A DNA stretch of 64,000 bases from assembly GCF_018130215.1 (NCBI RefSeq), contig NZ_JAFCKQ010000034.1, forward strand, positions 17,723 to 81,722, written 5' to 3'. The stretch comes from Bradyrhizobium jicamae. GTDB taxonomy: Bacteria > Pseudomonadota > Alphaproteobacteria > Rhizobiales > Xanthobacteraceae. Of this stretch, positions 8,276 through 16,422 are shown piece after piece. Position 1 is the stretch's first letter; every line of letters starts with the position of its first letter. The translations under genes were made by a program, and so were the position numbers. Under the pieces are notes generated by a model, which was not told where the DNA came from, did no database searches, and was given only the letters and a program-made list of their open reading frames with translations.

Positions 8276-9445
8276 ATGGAAATCCACGCCACTCTGCCCG
8301 AAAAAGGACGTGACCTTCGGCTCGACCTGTTCCGCGGGGTTGCGAACTGGGCGATCTATCTCGATCACATCCCCGACAACATCGTAAACTGGATCACGAC
8401 GCGGAACTACGGCTTCAGCGACGCCGCCGACCTGTTCGTCTTCATCTCCGGCTACACCGCCTCGTTCGTCTATGCCCGCATGATGCTGGAGCGCGGCTTC
8501 ATCGTCGGCGCCACGCGCCTGACCAAGCGCGTCTGGCAGCTCTACGTCGCCCACATCATTCTGTTCGTGATCTACATCGCCTCGATCAGCTATCTCGCCT
8601 TGCGCTTCGGCGATTCCGAAATGATCAACGAGTTCAACGTCGCCGGCCTCGTCGACAATGCAACCGAGACGTTGCGGCAGGGACTGTTCCTGAAGTTCAA
8701 GCCGGTCAACCTCGACGTGCTGCCGCTTTACATCGTGCTGATGGGGCTGTTCCCGCCGGTGCTGTGGTTCATGCTGCGCCAGCCGAACGTCACCATGCTG
8801 GCCTCGCTCGCATTGTGGCTGGTGTCGCGACAGATGGGCTGGAATCTGCCGGCCTACCCGGCGGGGACCTGGTACTTCAATCCGTTCTGCTGGCAGGTGC
8901 TGTTCGTGTTCGGATCGTGGTGCGCGATGGGCGGTGCGCGCAAGAACATGCACATCATCAATTCGCGCTACACGCTCTGGTTCTGCATCGCCTATCTGAT
9001 CTTCGGACTGGTCATGACCATGGCCGGACGCTTCCCGGACAGCCTCGGTGCCATGTTCCCGCACCGGTTCTATGCGTGGTTCAACCCGAACGACAAGACC
9101 AACCTCGCGCCCTATCGGTTCCTGCACTTCGTTGTCATCACCGTGCTGGTGATCCGCTTCATCCCGAAGGACTGGTCGGCGCTGGAGTGGAAGATGTTCG
9201 ATCCCGTGATCGTGTGCGGCCAGCAATCGCTCGCGGTGTTCTGCGTCGGCGTATTCCTGTCCTTTGTCGGGCATTTCGAGCTGTCGATGAGCTCGGGCTC
9301 GCTGTTCGCGCAGATCTTCGTCAGCGTCTCCGGCATCGCGATCATGACGATCGTGGCCTATTACATCTCGTGGTCGAAGCGGCAGGACAAACCGGTCAAG
9401 CCACCGGCCGCAGCCAGGCCGTCGGCGCCAGCCAAGGCTGCCTGA
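8276..9445 (+). CDS. OpgC-domain integral membrane protein
   Basis: A 389-aa polytopic protein of the OpgC family, related to acyltransferase 3 proteins. The start GRDLRLDLFRGVANWAIYLDHIPDN contains the family's conserved LDxxRG...DH pattern. About ten hydrophobic segments follow, and the C-terminus is a soluble Pro/Ala/Lys-rich tail. OpgC in enterobacteria succinylates periplasmic glucans; a role in cyclic glucan or other periplasmic glycan modification is the natural inference here. The start at 8276 follows a GAAGAAGCGGGAC stretch. Its stop codon lies inside the first unit of a 15-bp tandem repeat. Confidence 0.85.
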   Translation: MEIHATLPEKGRDLRLDLFRGVANWAIYLDHIPDNIVNWITTRNYGFSDAADLFVFISGYTASFVYARMMLERGFIVGATRLTKRVWQLYVAHIILFVIYIASISYLALRFGDSEMINEFNVAGLVDNATETLRQGLFLKFKPVNLDVLPLYIVLMGLFPPVLWFMLRQPNVTMLASLALWLVSRQMGWNLPAYPAGTWYFNPFCWQVLFVFGSWCAMGGARKNMHIINSRYTLWFCIAYLIFGLVMTMAGRFPDSLGAMFPHRFYAWFNPNDKTNLAPYRFLHFVVITVLVIRFIPKDWSALEWKMFDPVIVCGQQSLAVFCVGVFLSFVGHFELSMSSGSLFAQIFVSVSGIAIMTIVAYYISWSKRQDKPVKPPAAARPSAPAKAA

Positions 9446-9495
9446 TCGGAGGCTGCCTGATCGGAGACTGCCTGATCGGAGGCTGACTGATCGGG
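9436..9495. repeat. 15-bp tandem repeat, four units, spanning the opgC stop codon
   Basis: Four consecutive 15-bp units with consensus GGCTGCCTGATCGGA. Units 1 and 2 are identical; units 3 and 4 differ by one and two bases. The opgC stop (TGA, 9443-9445) falls inside unit 1. The repeat length is a multiple of three, so slippage within the coding part would preserve frame, but the copies after the stop are untranslated. Confidence 0.9.
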
Positions 9496-9496
9496 C

Positions 9497-10387
9497 CTAC
9501 TTACCCGGCGGCCGTCCCTTCCCGGGCGGCCGCTCCCCGCGCCATCTGCCTTTCGACGAGAACTGGTCCCAGGTCGCGGTCCAGCGATATTCGGCGACCG
9601 GCGCCTTCGCGATGCTGTCCTGGCTTCGTGGCCCTTGCAGCGCGAATGTTGCATCCTGCGGATCGAGGCAGCGCACGATCCAGCTGCTGTCGGGCAGCAT
9701 CAGCGGGCCCTCGTAGACTCGTCCGCCACCGGCGGTCACCCGGGACGTGGCCGCGTCGACGTCATCGACGTTGAAGTAATAAAGCCAGAACGGGACCGCT
9801 TCATGGGGCCGCTTGTTGAAGATTCCGCCGGCCGTCAGCCCGCCCGCCGAGAACAGCTGATACGGTTCGGGATCCGGAATCTCGACCTCGGCCGGACGCC
9901 AGCCGAATACCGCGGCGTAGAAGTCGAAGGCCTGGCGCCAGTTCGCCGCCAACAGTTCGTGCCAACCAACGCGCGACGATGCATCGAGGTCGGCGAGCGG
10001 AGGCGGATCGATTTTCAAATCATTAACCAACCCGAACGTCGCGCCCTGCGGATCGGCGACGATCGAGATTCGGCCAATGTTGGTGCCGGTCGGAGGAACA
10101 TACACGGCGCCGCCGAGTTCTCGAATCCGGCCGACGGTTGCGTCGATATCGGCGACGCCGACATAACCCACCCATCTCGGCATTGCGCCCTGCCGCCTGC
10201 CCTCTTCCGGCAACTCCATCAGACCGCTCCGCGGCAGCCCGCCCGACATGAACAGATTGTAAGAAAACGCAGGTGTCGAAACGTCTCTCGAATCCCAGCC
10301 CAGCACGCTGCCGTAAAAAGTACGCGCGGCCGCCGCATCTGTGGTCAGCAGTTCGTACCAGACAAAGCTCGCACCATCATTCTGCAT
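9497..10387 (-). CDS. VOC family protein with two glyoxalase-like domains
   Basis: A 296-aa protein made of two vicinal-oxygen-chelate modules. Module 1 starts FVWYELLTTDAAAARTFYGSVLGWDS. Module 2 starts about residue 140 with VGWHELLAANWRQAFDFYAAVFGWRP. Each module ends with a DPQGATFGLV or DPQDATFALQ strand. Family members include glyoxalases, dioxygenases and drug-binding proteins; the reaction here is not evident. It is transcribed away from the RiPP cluster and need not belong to it, although VOC proteins can act as self-resistance proteins. Confidence 0.85.
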   Translation of the reverse strand: MQNDGASFVWYELLTTDAAAARTFYGSVLGWDSRDVSTPAFSYNLFMSGGLPRSGLMELPEEGRRQGAMPRWVGYVGVADIDATVGRIRELGGAVYVPPTGTNIGRISIVADPQGATFGLVNDLKIDPPPLADLDASSRVGWHELLAANWRQAFDFYAAVFGWRPAEVEIPDPEPYQLFSAGGLTAGGIFNKRPHEAVPFWLYYFNVDDVDAATSRVTAGGGRVYEGPLMLPDSSWIVRCLDPQDATFALQGPRSQDSIAKAPVAEYRWTATWDQFSSKGRWRGERPPGKGRPPGK

Positions 10388-10637
10388 GCGGATTCCTCGA
10401 GTTCGCTGTCAGGTCAACCGCAGTGCAGCATCGCCCTTGTGTTCACCTTGCGATGAACGAGGAGAACCCTGTGACGGCGTCGTCGCGCTATCACATTCAT
10501 CAATATGAACCGCAACATAAACTCACGATCAAGCGCGCTGCGTCCGTGCAGCGACTCTTGCATGGCCAGATCACCAAGCGTACAAATGCGTGAGGGTTGA
10601 CTGCAGATCAAGTTCGTTAGGAATGGAGGATGCGACT
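10388..10637. other. intergenic region upstream of the RiPP precursor gene
   Basis: About 250 bp between the divergent VOC gene and the precursor. It should hold the promoters of both. I see no promoter close to the sigma-70 consensus and no convincing palindrome. A strong ribosome-binding site GGAGG lies at 10625-10629, eight bases before the precursor start. Confidence 0.5.
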
Positions 10638-11024
10638 ATGCCACGGGTGAAGCAAGCCCCCAAGCGGAAGCGTGTGACCAAGGCCGCCGTGCCCGCATTG
10701 GGTGCGGCCGGATTGACTTTCTCACTGGTGGGAGGTGCATCAGCATCCACCGTGCCGGCGGCCGACATGCCGCAGACTCAGAAATACGCGCCTACCCACG
10801 CGATCACGCTCGGTGACGAAGAGATCGCTGACGTCAGCCTCGCGACATTCCACCTGTTCGACAAGGAAGACGCGGGCGCAGGCGTCCAGGTTGCCTGGCG
10901 CGGCTGCGGCGGCTGTCGTGGTTGCCGCGGGTGCCGCTGCGGTGGTTGCCGCGCGTGCCGCTGCGGCGGTTGCGGTGGATGCGGCGGATGCTGCGTGTCC
11001 TGGGGCTCTTGCCGTCTTTGCTGA
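10638..11024 (+). CDS. Cys-rich TOMM/LAP-type precursor peptide
   Basis: A 128-aa peptide. Residues 1-37 are a basic stretch (KRKR) followed by a hydrophobic helix ending GGASAS, like a secretion signal. Residues 50-80 form an acidic leader segment (ITLGDEEIADVSLATFHLFDKED). The core, residues 88-128, holds 14 Cys spaced mainly as CxxC with Gly and Arg between, plus Ser121 and Ser124. The start at 10638 is fixed by GGAGG at 10625. Two 19-bp near-identical DNA units (10931 and 10955, 24 bp apart) suggest the core grew by duplication. A YcaO cyclodehydratase and a SagB-type dehydrogenase follow, so Cys/Ser residues are probably converted to azolines and azoles. The mature product is unknown. 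The Cys-x-x pattern recalls heterocycloanthracin-type peptides. Confidence 0.85.
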   Translation: MPRVKQAPKRKRVTKAAVPALGAAGLTFSLVGGASASTVPAADMPQTQKYAPTHAITLGDEEIADVSLATFHLFDKEDAGAGVQVAWRGCGGCRGCRGCRCGGCRACRCGGCGGCGGCCVSWGSCRLC

Positions 11025-11059
11025 TCCGGACAGGATCTCGTTGACGCACATCAATCATC

Positions 11060-11092
11060 ATGGCCGGGTTCGACACAGGTCGACCCGGCCAT
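11060..11092 (+). terminator. hairpin between precursor and cyclodehydratase genes
   Basis: A 14-bp stem (ATGGCCGGGT plus CGAC, with one bulged T at 11070, against GTCGACCCGGCCAT) closed by the loop ACAG. It starts 36 bp after the precursor stop and is followed by only a weak T-rich run. It probably acts as a partial terminator or 3'-end stabiliser. That would give more precursor mRNA than enzyme mRNA, a common arrangement in RiPP operons. Confidence 0.65.
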
Positions 11093-11213
11093 TTCATGTT
11101 GTCGCACTCTCAAGCTGTCCCGGTGTCGCTTGCGCGGCGCGCCTCGCAGGAGGTGCCGAGGTCAGCTCCTCCCTTCCTCGACAGTCGGCCGCGCGCGCTA
11201 CAGGAACGAGTCT

Positions 11214-13463
11214 TTGCCCAGAAAATCCTCTCCGATCTCCAAGGACGTCTTGCGGTTCGCACCGAATTTCACGGCCTACGTGCTACCTCCGGACGTCGTC
11301 TGCCTCTATTCCGAAGACCGCAAATTCTTCCTTCACGGCGAGCTCTATTGTGCCCTCGCGACGGCGATCGGCGCGGGTGGAATCAGCGCCGCCAGGCTCG
11401 CCGCCGACCTCGGCAAGAAATATCCGTCCGACAAGATCAACGAAGCAATCGGGCGTCTGCTCGACCGGCGCTACGTGATCGCTAAGCCGTCCACGCCCGG
11501 CAACGCAGTGGACGGACTTTGGGCGAGCCTCGGACTGCCTCCCGAGGTCGCCGGACAAAACCTGCAAAGCTGCCGCGTGCGGATCGAGGCTGTCGACGTC
11601 AAGGGCGCGGCCGAACTGGGCAAGGCGCTGCAGGACCTCGGGGTCCGCGTCGTCAAGACATCGCCCGACCTCACGGTCACGCTGGTGAATGATTATCTCG
11701 ACCGGCGATTGGCCGAGCGTAATCTCGAGCGCGCATCAGCACGGTCTCCCTGGCTGCTGGTCCAGCCCTCAGGCGTATTCCCGCTGGTCGGCCCCGTCTT
11801 CAATCCGGACGGCGCGTGCTGGACCTGCCTGTTCGACCGCATGATCCGCAACCGCGAGATCAAGGGATTTCTCGACCGAGCCGGCGCGCGGCCCGTTGCC
11901 GTCTCGCCCCTCGCGCAGCACACCATCGGGCAGAACGCGGTCCAGTTTGCCGCGATCGAGATCGCCAAGGCCGTTGCAAGCGGTTTCCGCACCGATCTGC
12001 GCAATCACATTGTGAGCCTCGACCTCCTGGGCTCGACGACCGCCCGGCATTACGTGGCGGCGCGCCCGCAATGCCCCACCTGCGGCAACAAGAAACTGCA
12101 AAACCCGCGGCGCGCGCCCCAACCGATCGAGTTGGGATCAGGCGCCAAGCTCGTGATGACCAGCGGCGGCTATCGCACAGTGTCGTCGCGCACTACGGTG
12201 GCGCGGTTCAGGAAACATGTCAGCCCGCTGACCGGCGTCGTGACGCGGCTGGACCGGATCGAGGTCGATCTGCCGCTGAACACCAATTTCCACGCCCAGC
12301 ACAACTTCTCCGCGCCGGCGCAAAGCGTCGACCAGCTGCGCTCGGGGCTGACCGGCGGCAGCTTCGGCAAGGGCAGCACCGCGGAGCAAGGCGAAGCCAG
12401 CGCGCTGATGGAGGCCATCGAGCGCTATTCCGGAATCTTTCAGGGCGACGAGATCCGCGCGCGCAAGCGCTTCAGCGACTTCGCTCCCGACGAGGCCATC
12501 CCTCCCAACGACATCCTGCTGTTCAGCGACGAGCAATACCGGATCCGTGCGCAAGCCCGCGAGCATGATTCCTATCACACCCAGCCGGCGCCCGAGCCGT
12601 TCGACACGTCTGCACGGATCGAATGGTCGCCGGTCTGGTCACTGCGCGACAAGCGCTTCCGACAGGTGCCGACCAGCCTGCTGTATTTCTTCCATGACGG
12701 GCCGGGAGCCATCTTCGCAGCTGACTCCAACGGCTGCGCCGCCGGCAACACGCGCGAGGAAGCGATCGTCCAGGGCTTCCTCGAATTGATGGAGCGCGAT
12801 GCCTACGCGATCTGGTGGTACAACCGGTCGCAACGGGCAGCAGTCGATCTCGACCGGTTCGACGATTCCTACGTCCGCGATCTGAAGACCCAGCTCGAGG
12901 ACACCGGTCGCAAGCTCTGGGTGCTCGACATCACCAGCGACCTCGGCATCCCGACCTACGTTGCGATCGTGCACTGGATGCAGAACGGCCAGGAGAACAT
13001 CGAGTTCGGATCGGGCTCGCACTTCGATCCGCGCATCGCATTGTTGCGGTCGCTGACCGAGCTGAACCAGTTCCTGTCGATCGGCCTGATGGGCGGAGGC
13101 AGCGGCGAGAAGCCGAGCCTCGACGGCATCAATCCGCTGCGGCTCGAGGAATATCCGTTCCTGATTCCGGCCTCGAATCCGGTTGTTCCTCCGGCCGCGG
13201 CGTCAAACGTGCCGCTCGACAACACGCGTGCGCAAGTCGACGCCTGCGTCGACATCGCCACGCGCGCCGGGATGGACTTTCTCGTCCTCGACCAGACCCG
13301 GCCGGACGTCGAGGTCCCCGTCGTCCGGGTCATCGTTCCCGGCATGCGTCATTTCTATCGTCGCTTCGGCCCCGGACGGCTCTATGATGTGCCGGTCAAG
13401 CTCGGATTGCGCGATCGGCCGTCGCCGGAAAACGAGCTGACGCCGTTTCTCCCGCATACGTAA
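11214..13463 (+). CDS. fused E1-like/YcaO cyclodehydratase for azol(in)e RiPP maturation
   Basis: About 749 aa. The N-terminal third is an E1-like leader-binding domain with two zinc CxxC pairs (Cys202/205 in CWTC, Cys287/290 in CPTC). The rest is a YcaO domain with ATP-site motifs GSTAEQGEASALMEAIERYS (about 387-406) and EEAIVQGFLELMERDAYAIW (about 515-534). Such fusions phosphorylate backbone amides and cyclise Cys/Ser/Thr to azolines. The C-terminus is proline-containing (RPSPENELTPFLPHT) but lacks a clean PxPxP ending. The start is uncertain: TTG at 11214 has AGGAACGAG upstream, while TTG at 11130 would add 28 unlikely residues. Confidence 0.9.
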   Translation: MPRKSSPISKDVLRFAPNFTAYVLPPDVVCLYSEDRKFFLHGELYCALATAIGAGGISAARLAADLGKKYPSDKINEAIGRLLDRRYVIAKPSTPGNAVDGLWASLGLPPEVAGQNLQSCRVRIEAVDVKGAAELGKALQDLGVRVVKTSPDLTVTLVNDYLDRRLAERNLERASARSPWLLVQPSGVFPLVGPVFNPDGACWTCLFDRMIRNREIKGFLDRAGARPVAVSPLAQHTIGQNAVQFAAIEIAKAVASGFRTDLRNHIVSLDLLGSTTARHYVAARPQCPTCGNKKLQNPRRAPQPIELGSGAKLVMTSGGYRTVSSRTTVARFRKHVSPLTGVVTRLDRIEVDLPLNTNFHAQHNFSAPAQSVDQLRSGLTGGSFGKGSTAEQGEASALMEAIERYSGIFQGDEIRARKRFSDFAPDEAIPPNDILLFSDEQYRIRAQAREHDSYHTQPAPEPFDTSARIEWSPVWSLRDKRFRQVPTSLLYFFHDGPGAIFAADSNGCAAGNTREEAIVQGFLELMERDAYAIWWYNRSQRAAVDLDRFDDSYVRDLKTQLEDTGRKLWVLDITSDLGIPTYVAIVHWMQNGQENIEFGSGSHFDPRIALLRSLTELNQFLSIGLMGGGSGEKPSLDGINPLRLEEYPFLIPASNPVVPPAAASNVPLDNTRAQVDACVDIATRAGMDFLVLDQTRPDVEVPVVRVIVPGMRHFYRRFGPGRLYDVPVKLGLRDRPSPENELTPFLPHT

Positions 13464-13475
13464 GGTGACGCCGGC

Positions 13476-14924
13476 GTGCGCGCGAAGACAACGAAATCGA
13501 AGAGCGCAACGCCGACGCTCTACGCGCAGCTCAATCCGCGTGTCGCGCTCGACGTGCAGCCCGACGGCAGCATCGCCGCGCATTTCGACGACTATTCGGA
13601 GCCGCTCGGCAAGTTCAGCGCCGCTGCAACGGAACGCGCGCGCGAGCTGCGGGCAGGCCTGCCGCTGCCGTCCCCTTCCCGCGAAGGCGATGTGGTCGCG
13701 CGCGACGTCGAGCGCCTGATCCGGCAATTGGCGCGCCGCGGCCTCGTGGAATATCGCCTGGCGCGTGCGAGCGACGAACTCGTCGTGATCGAACCGCAGA
13801 CGTCGGACTATTGGCCGCGGATGCCGAAGCTTGATGACGCGGCGACGGTTACGTTGTCGCGCTTCGCCTATCTGCGGCGGCGTGGCACCTCGATGGTCCT
13901 GGAATCGCCGCGCGCCGGCGCGTTGTTCCGGATTTGCGATGCTGGCACTGCGAGCCTGCTCACGATGCTCGCCACACCGCAGAAGATCGGCAGCATCCGC
14001 CGTCTCGACGGCTATCCGGGGCCGGGATTGCTCGCGCTGCTGCTCGATTGCGAGATCATCATCAAGGTCGACACGGCCAGGCGCGACAATCTCCGGCAGA
14101 TCGAGGGAGATGACGGCCTCGTCTTCTGGGATTTTCACGACCTGCTGTTCCACACCCGCAGCACTGAGGGCCGGCAGGCCAATCCGCTGGGCGGCCTCTA
14201 CCCGCACATCGGCTTGAGTGCGTCGCTGCCGGCGGTTCGGCCAGCCTGGCCCGGCCGAACCGTCAAGCTGCCGGATGCGATCGGCAGCGCCTCGCCGTTC
14301 GAGCAATTGCTGGATCGGAGACATTCCACGCGTGAGTTCGACGACCGGAAGCCGGTCACGCTCGCCGAGCTTTCGACGCTCCTCAACAACGTGGCGCGCA
14401 TCAGATCAAAATGGAGCAGCCCGCTCGAATTCACCGATGACGGCCCCGAGATCGAATACAGCAGCAGGCCCTATCCCGCGGCGGGCAGCGCCTACGAGCT
14501 CGAGCTCTACCTGGCGATTGCGAATTGCGATGGCCTGGCGCGGGGGTTCTATCACTACGACGCCGATGCGCACGCGCTGACGGCGATCGACGTTCACCCG
14601 CATCAATTCGACGCCATGATGCAAGGCGCGGAATTTGCCATGGACGCCCCTGCTCCGCCGCAGATCCTGATCACGATCGCTGCACGCTTCGGCCGGATCT
14701 CCTGGAAGTACAGCGCCATTGCCTATGCGCTGATCCTGAAGGATGTCGGCGTGCTGACCCAGACGCTGTATCTGATGGCGACGGACATGGGTCTTGGCGG
14801 CTGCGCGATCGGCGCCACCAATATCGATCTGTTCGCAAAGATGACGGGGCTCGACATTCACGTCGAGGGACCGGTCGGCCAGTTCGCGCTGGGCCGCGGC
14901 ATCGAACCGCCTGCCTCCGGATAG
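13476..14924 (+). CDS. SagB-type FMN-dependent azoline dehydrogenase
   Basis: A 482-aa protein starting at GTG 13476, 12 bp after the cyclodehydratase stop, with AAGGTGA as a ribosome site. The N-terminal half resembles SagB N-terminal extensions. The C-terminal 200 residues are nitroreductase-like, with LLDRRHSTREFDDRKPVTLAELS, then SRPYPAAGSAYELELYL, then KYSAIAYALILKDVGVLTQT and GLGGCAIGATN. Enzymes of this type oxidise thiazolines/oxazolines to aromatic azoles with FMN. With the precursor and cyclodehydratase it completes the minimal B, C and D enzyme set. No transporter, leader peptidase or immunity gene follows directly. Confidence 0.9.
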   Translation: MRAKTTKSKSATPTLYAQLNPRVALDVQPDGSIAAHFDDYSEPLGKFSAAATERARELRAGLPLPSPSREGDVVARDVERLIRQLARRGLVEYRLARASDELVVIEPQTSDYWPRMPKLDDAATVTLSRFAYLRRRGTSMVLESPRAGALFRICDAGTASLLTMLATPQKIGSIRRLDGYPGPGLLALLLDCEIIIKVDTARRDNLRQIEGDDGLVFWDFHDLLFHTRSTEGRQANPLGGLYPHIGLSASLPAVRPAWPGRTVKLPDAIGSASPFEQLLDRRHSTREFDDRKPVTLAELSTLLNNVARIRSKWSSPLEFTDDGPEIEYSSRPYPAAGSAYELELYLAIANCDGLARGFYHYDADAHALTAIDVHPHQFDAMMQGAEFAMDAPAPPQILITIAARFGRISWKYSAIAYALILKDVGVLTQTLYLMATDMGLGGCAIGATNIDLFAKMTGLDIHVEGPVGQFALGRGIEPPASG

Positions 14925-14935
14925 CGCGCAAGAGA

Positions 14936-14959
14936 GAGCCCCGGACAGCGCCGGGGCTC
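14936..14959 (+). terminator. hairpin terminator after the RiPP operon
   Basis: A perfect 9-bp inverted repeat GAGCCCCGG / CCGGGGCTC with loop ACAGCG, starting 12 bp after the dehydrogenase stop. The T tract is poor (CAGTCTAC), so it may be a weak intrinsic terminator. The rest of the gap up to 15199 shows nothing else I can support. Confidence 0.65.
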
Positions 14960-15198
14960 CAGTCTACGGGAGAGAACTGCGCGAGCCATCAATGATGACG
15001 GGCAGATGCCCCAAATCATCTGCGCTAGATCATCAACAATGCGCCTACGACTACTGCGTGCATTAGAGCGCAATTCGTCGATTCAGGCTGTAGCACCGCG
15101 GCAACAACCGGGAGGAATGATCGGCGCGCCCCCAGGTTCCGCAAAGCGCCAGCCGGAGCCCGAATATTTGAACGACCGAGCTCCTGTGCCGAATGAAT

Positions 15199-16401
15199 TC
15201 ACAGACCCGATTTTGCCTGGCTGCAATCGGATGAATTCCATCTGCGGCAGCTGTCGCCCGGAGCTTCCCAACTTCCGTCACTCACGATCAACGTATCCTC
15301 GAGCTTGATGTAACCGCGCGTGGCGTGCAGAAGCGTCGTCTCGACCGAAATCACCATTCCCCTCTCCAGTGCGCGATCGGCATCGTAGGGCGCATAAGGC
15401 ACCGGCCCCCTCGCAGTGAGGCGCGGTGCTTCGTGGCTCACAAGGCCGATGCCGTGCGCAGTGAAGTCGAGCACCGTGCGGTGGACCGAAGTCTTCACGG
15501 CAGCTTCTCCCGCTGCAATGACGTCACCGCCGAGCGCTCCCGGCCTTATGGCGCGCCGCGCGGCTTGCTGGATCGTTTCGACTTCATCCAGCAGCTCGCA
15601 GAGCTCATTGTCCGGCTCGCCGAGCACGCCCATCCGGCTCAGATCGCCGATATATCCCCTGTAGTTTCCCCCGGAGTCGAGCGAGATCACATCGCCCTCT
15701 TCCAACCGCTGATCGGACGGCGCGCGATTGTGGCTGGTGCCTGCGGCGATCAGGCAATATTCGAACACAAGATCGCGTTCATGCTCCTCGCGCTTCAGGC
15801 GCTGCACTATGTCACGTTTGGTCATGCCAGGGGCGCAGGCCTTGAACGTGGCGGCCATTGCATCCACGACCCGCTCGGAGGCTTGCCGGATCAGCTCGAT
15901 TTCACCTGGAGATTTCGCAGCTCGCAGGCGTTCGAGGACGAAATGGGCCTCGCATAGCTCGAAACCGCTGTGACCGGCCAGCACATCCTTGGCATCCGCA
16001 GGCATGAAGCCCGCCTCGATGCCAACTCTCCTGGCGTTGCCGCCGAGCTTTCTCAGGTAGTCGATGACAAGCCCGATCGCATCGATCGTGCCCCACGACG
16101 CCGTCTCGACGATCGGGGTCCAGATGCTGCCAAGTTCGCGTTCGAATCCTTCCATGCGGTTGCCGATATAGGCTGCATTTTCGGGATGACCCTTTTGATA
16201 GATCACGGCCGGCAAATAGCGGCTGGTGCCGATCGCTTCCATAACGTCGAAGAAGAAGAAGCGATATCCACCGAGCAGATATTGCACGTTGTGACGCGAC
16301 GTTGCGATCAGGACATCGAGACCCGCCTCATCCATCAGCCGGTCGAGCTTGTCCGTGTCGAACGGCGCCTTCAATCCGGTCTTGCCGAACTTATCGTTCA
16401 T
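15199..16401 (-). CDS. M24 family metallopeptidase (prolidase/creatinase type)
   Basis: About 400 aa with the pita-bread catalytic fold in the C-terminal half. Metal ligands can be placed: the two Asp in SLDSGGNYRGYIGDLSRM, the His in TAHGIGLVSHEAP, and the Glu in ISVETTL and IKLEDTL. The N-terminal half is the creatinase-type domain (LDVLIATSRHNVQYLLGGYR). Family members cleave Xaa-Pro bonds or hydrolyse small amides such as creatine. The carrier and oxygenase neighbours suggest a catabolic amide or dipeptide substrate, but that is a guess. I chose the ATG at 16401 with GAGAG upstream; 16416 is possible. Confidence 0.88.
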   Translation of the reverse strand: MNDKFGKTGLKAPFDTDKLDRLMDEAGLDVLIATSRHNVQYLLGGYRFFFFDVMEAIGTSRYLPAVIYQKGHPENAAYIGNRMEGFERELGSIWTPIVETASWGTIDAIGLVIDYLRKLGGNARRVGIEAGFMPADAKDVLAGHSGFELCEAHFVLERLRAAKSPGEIELIRQASERVVDAMAATFKACAPGMTKRDIVQRLKREEHERDLVFEYCLIAAGTSHNRAPSDQRLEEGDVISLDSGGNYRGYIGDLSRMGVLGEPDNELCELLDEVETIQQAARRAIRPGALGGDVIAAGEAAVKTSVHRTVLDFTAHGIGLVSHEAPRLTARGPVPYAPYDADRALERGMVISVETTLLHATRGYIKLEDTLIVSDGSWEAPGDSCRRWNSSDCSQAKSGL

Positions 16402-16422
16402 GACATCATCTCTCATGCTGCA

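Noticed and set aside
9441..9486. CLIGG/CLIGD repeat peptide as a product of the 15-bp repeat
   Set aside because: It appears only as the tail of a shadow frame of opgC; the opgC stop lies in the first unit.
9436..9495. CRISPR array
   Set aside because: The only short tandem arrays in the window (here, 24850, 26127, 31668) lack spacer-repeat alternation, and no cas genes are present.
10638..11024. Precursor as a metallothionein or copper-binding bufferin-type peptide
   Set aside because: The Cys pattern could bind metal, but the operon encodes a YcaO cyclodehydratase and SagB dehydrogenase and none of the DUF692/DUF2063-type proteins expected for bufferins.
10740..11054. Minus-strand Ala/Thr-rich frame opposite the RiPP precursor
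   Set aside because: It is the antisense of the Cys/Gly core; the sense strand has a perfect ribosome site and fits the adjacent enzymes.
13203..14324. Long minus-strand frame opposite the dehydrogenase of the RiPP cluster
   Set aside because: Shadow frame; the plus strand encodes a complete SagB-type protein.
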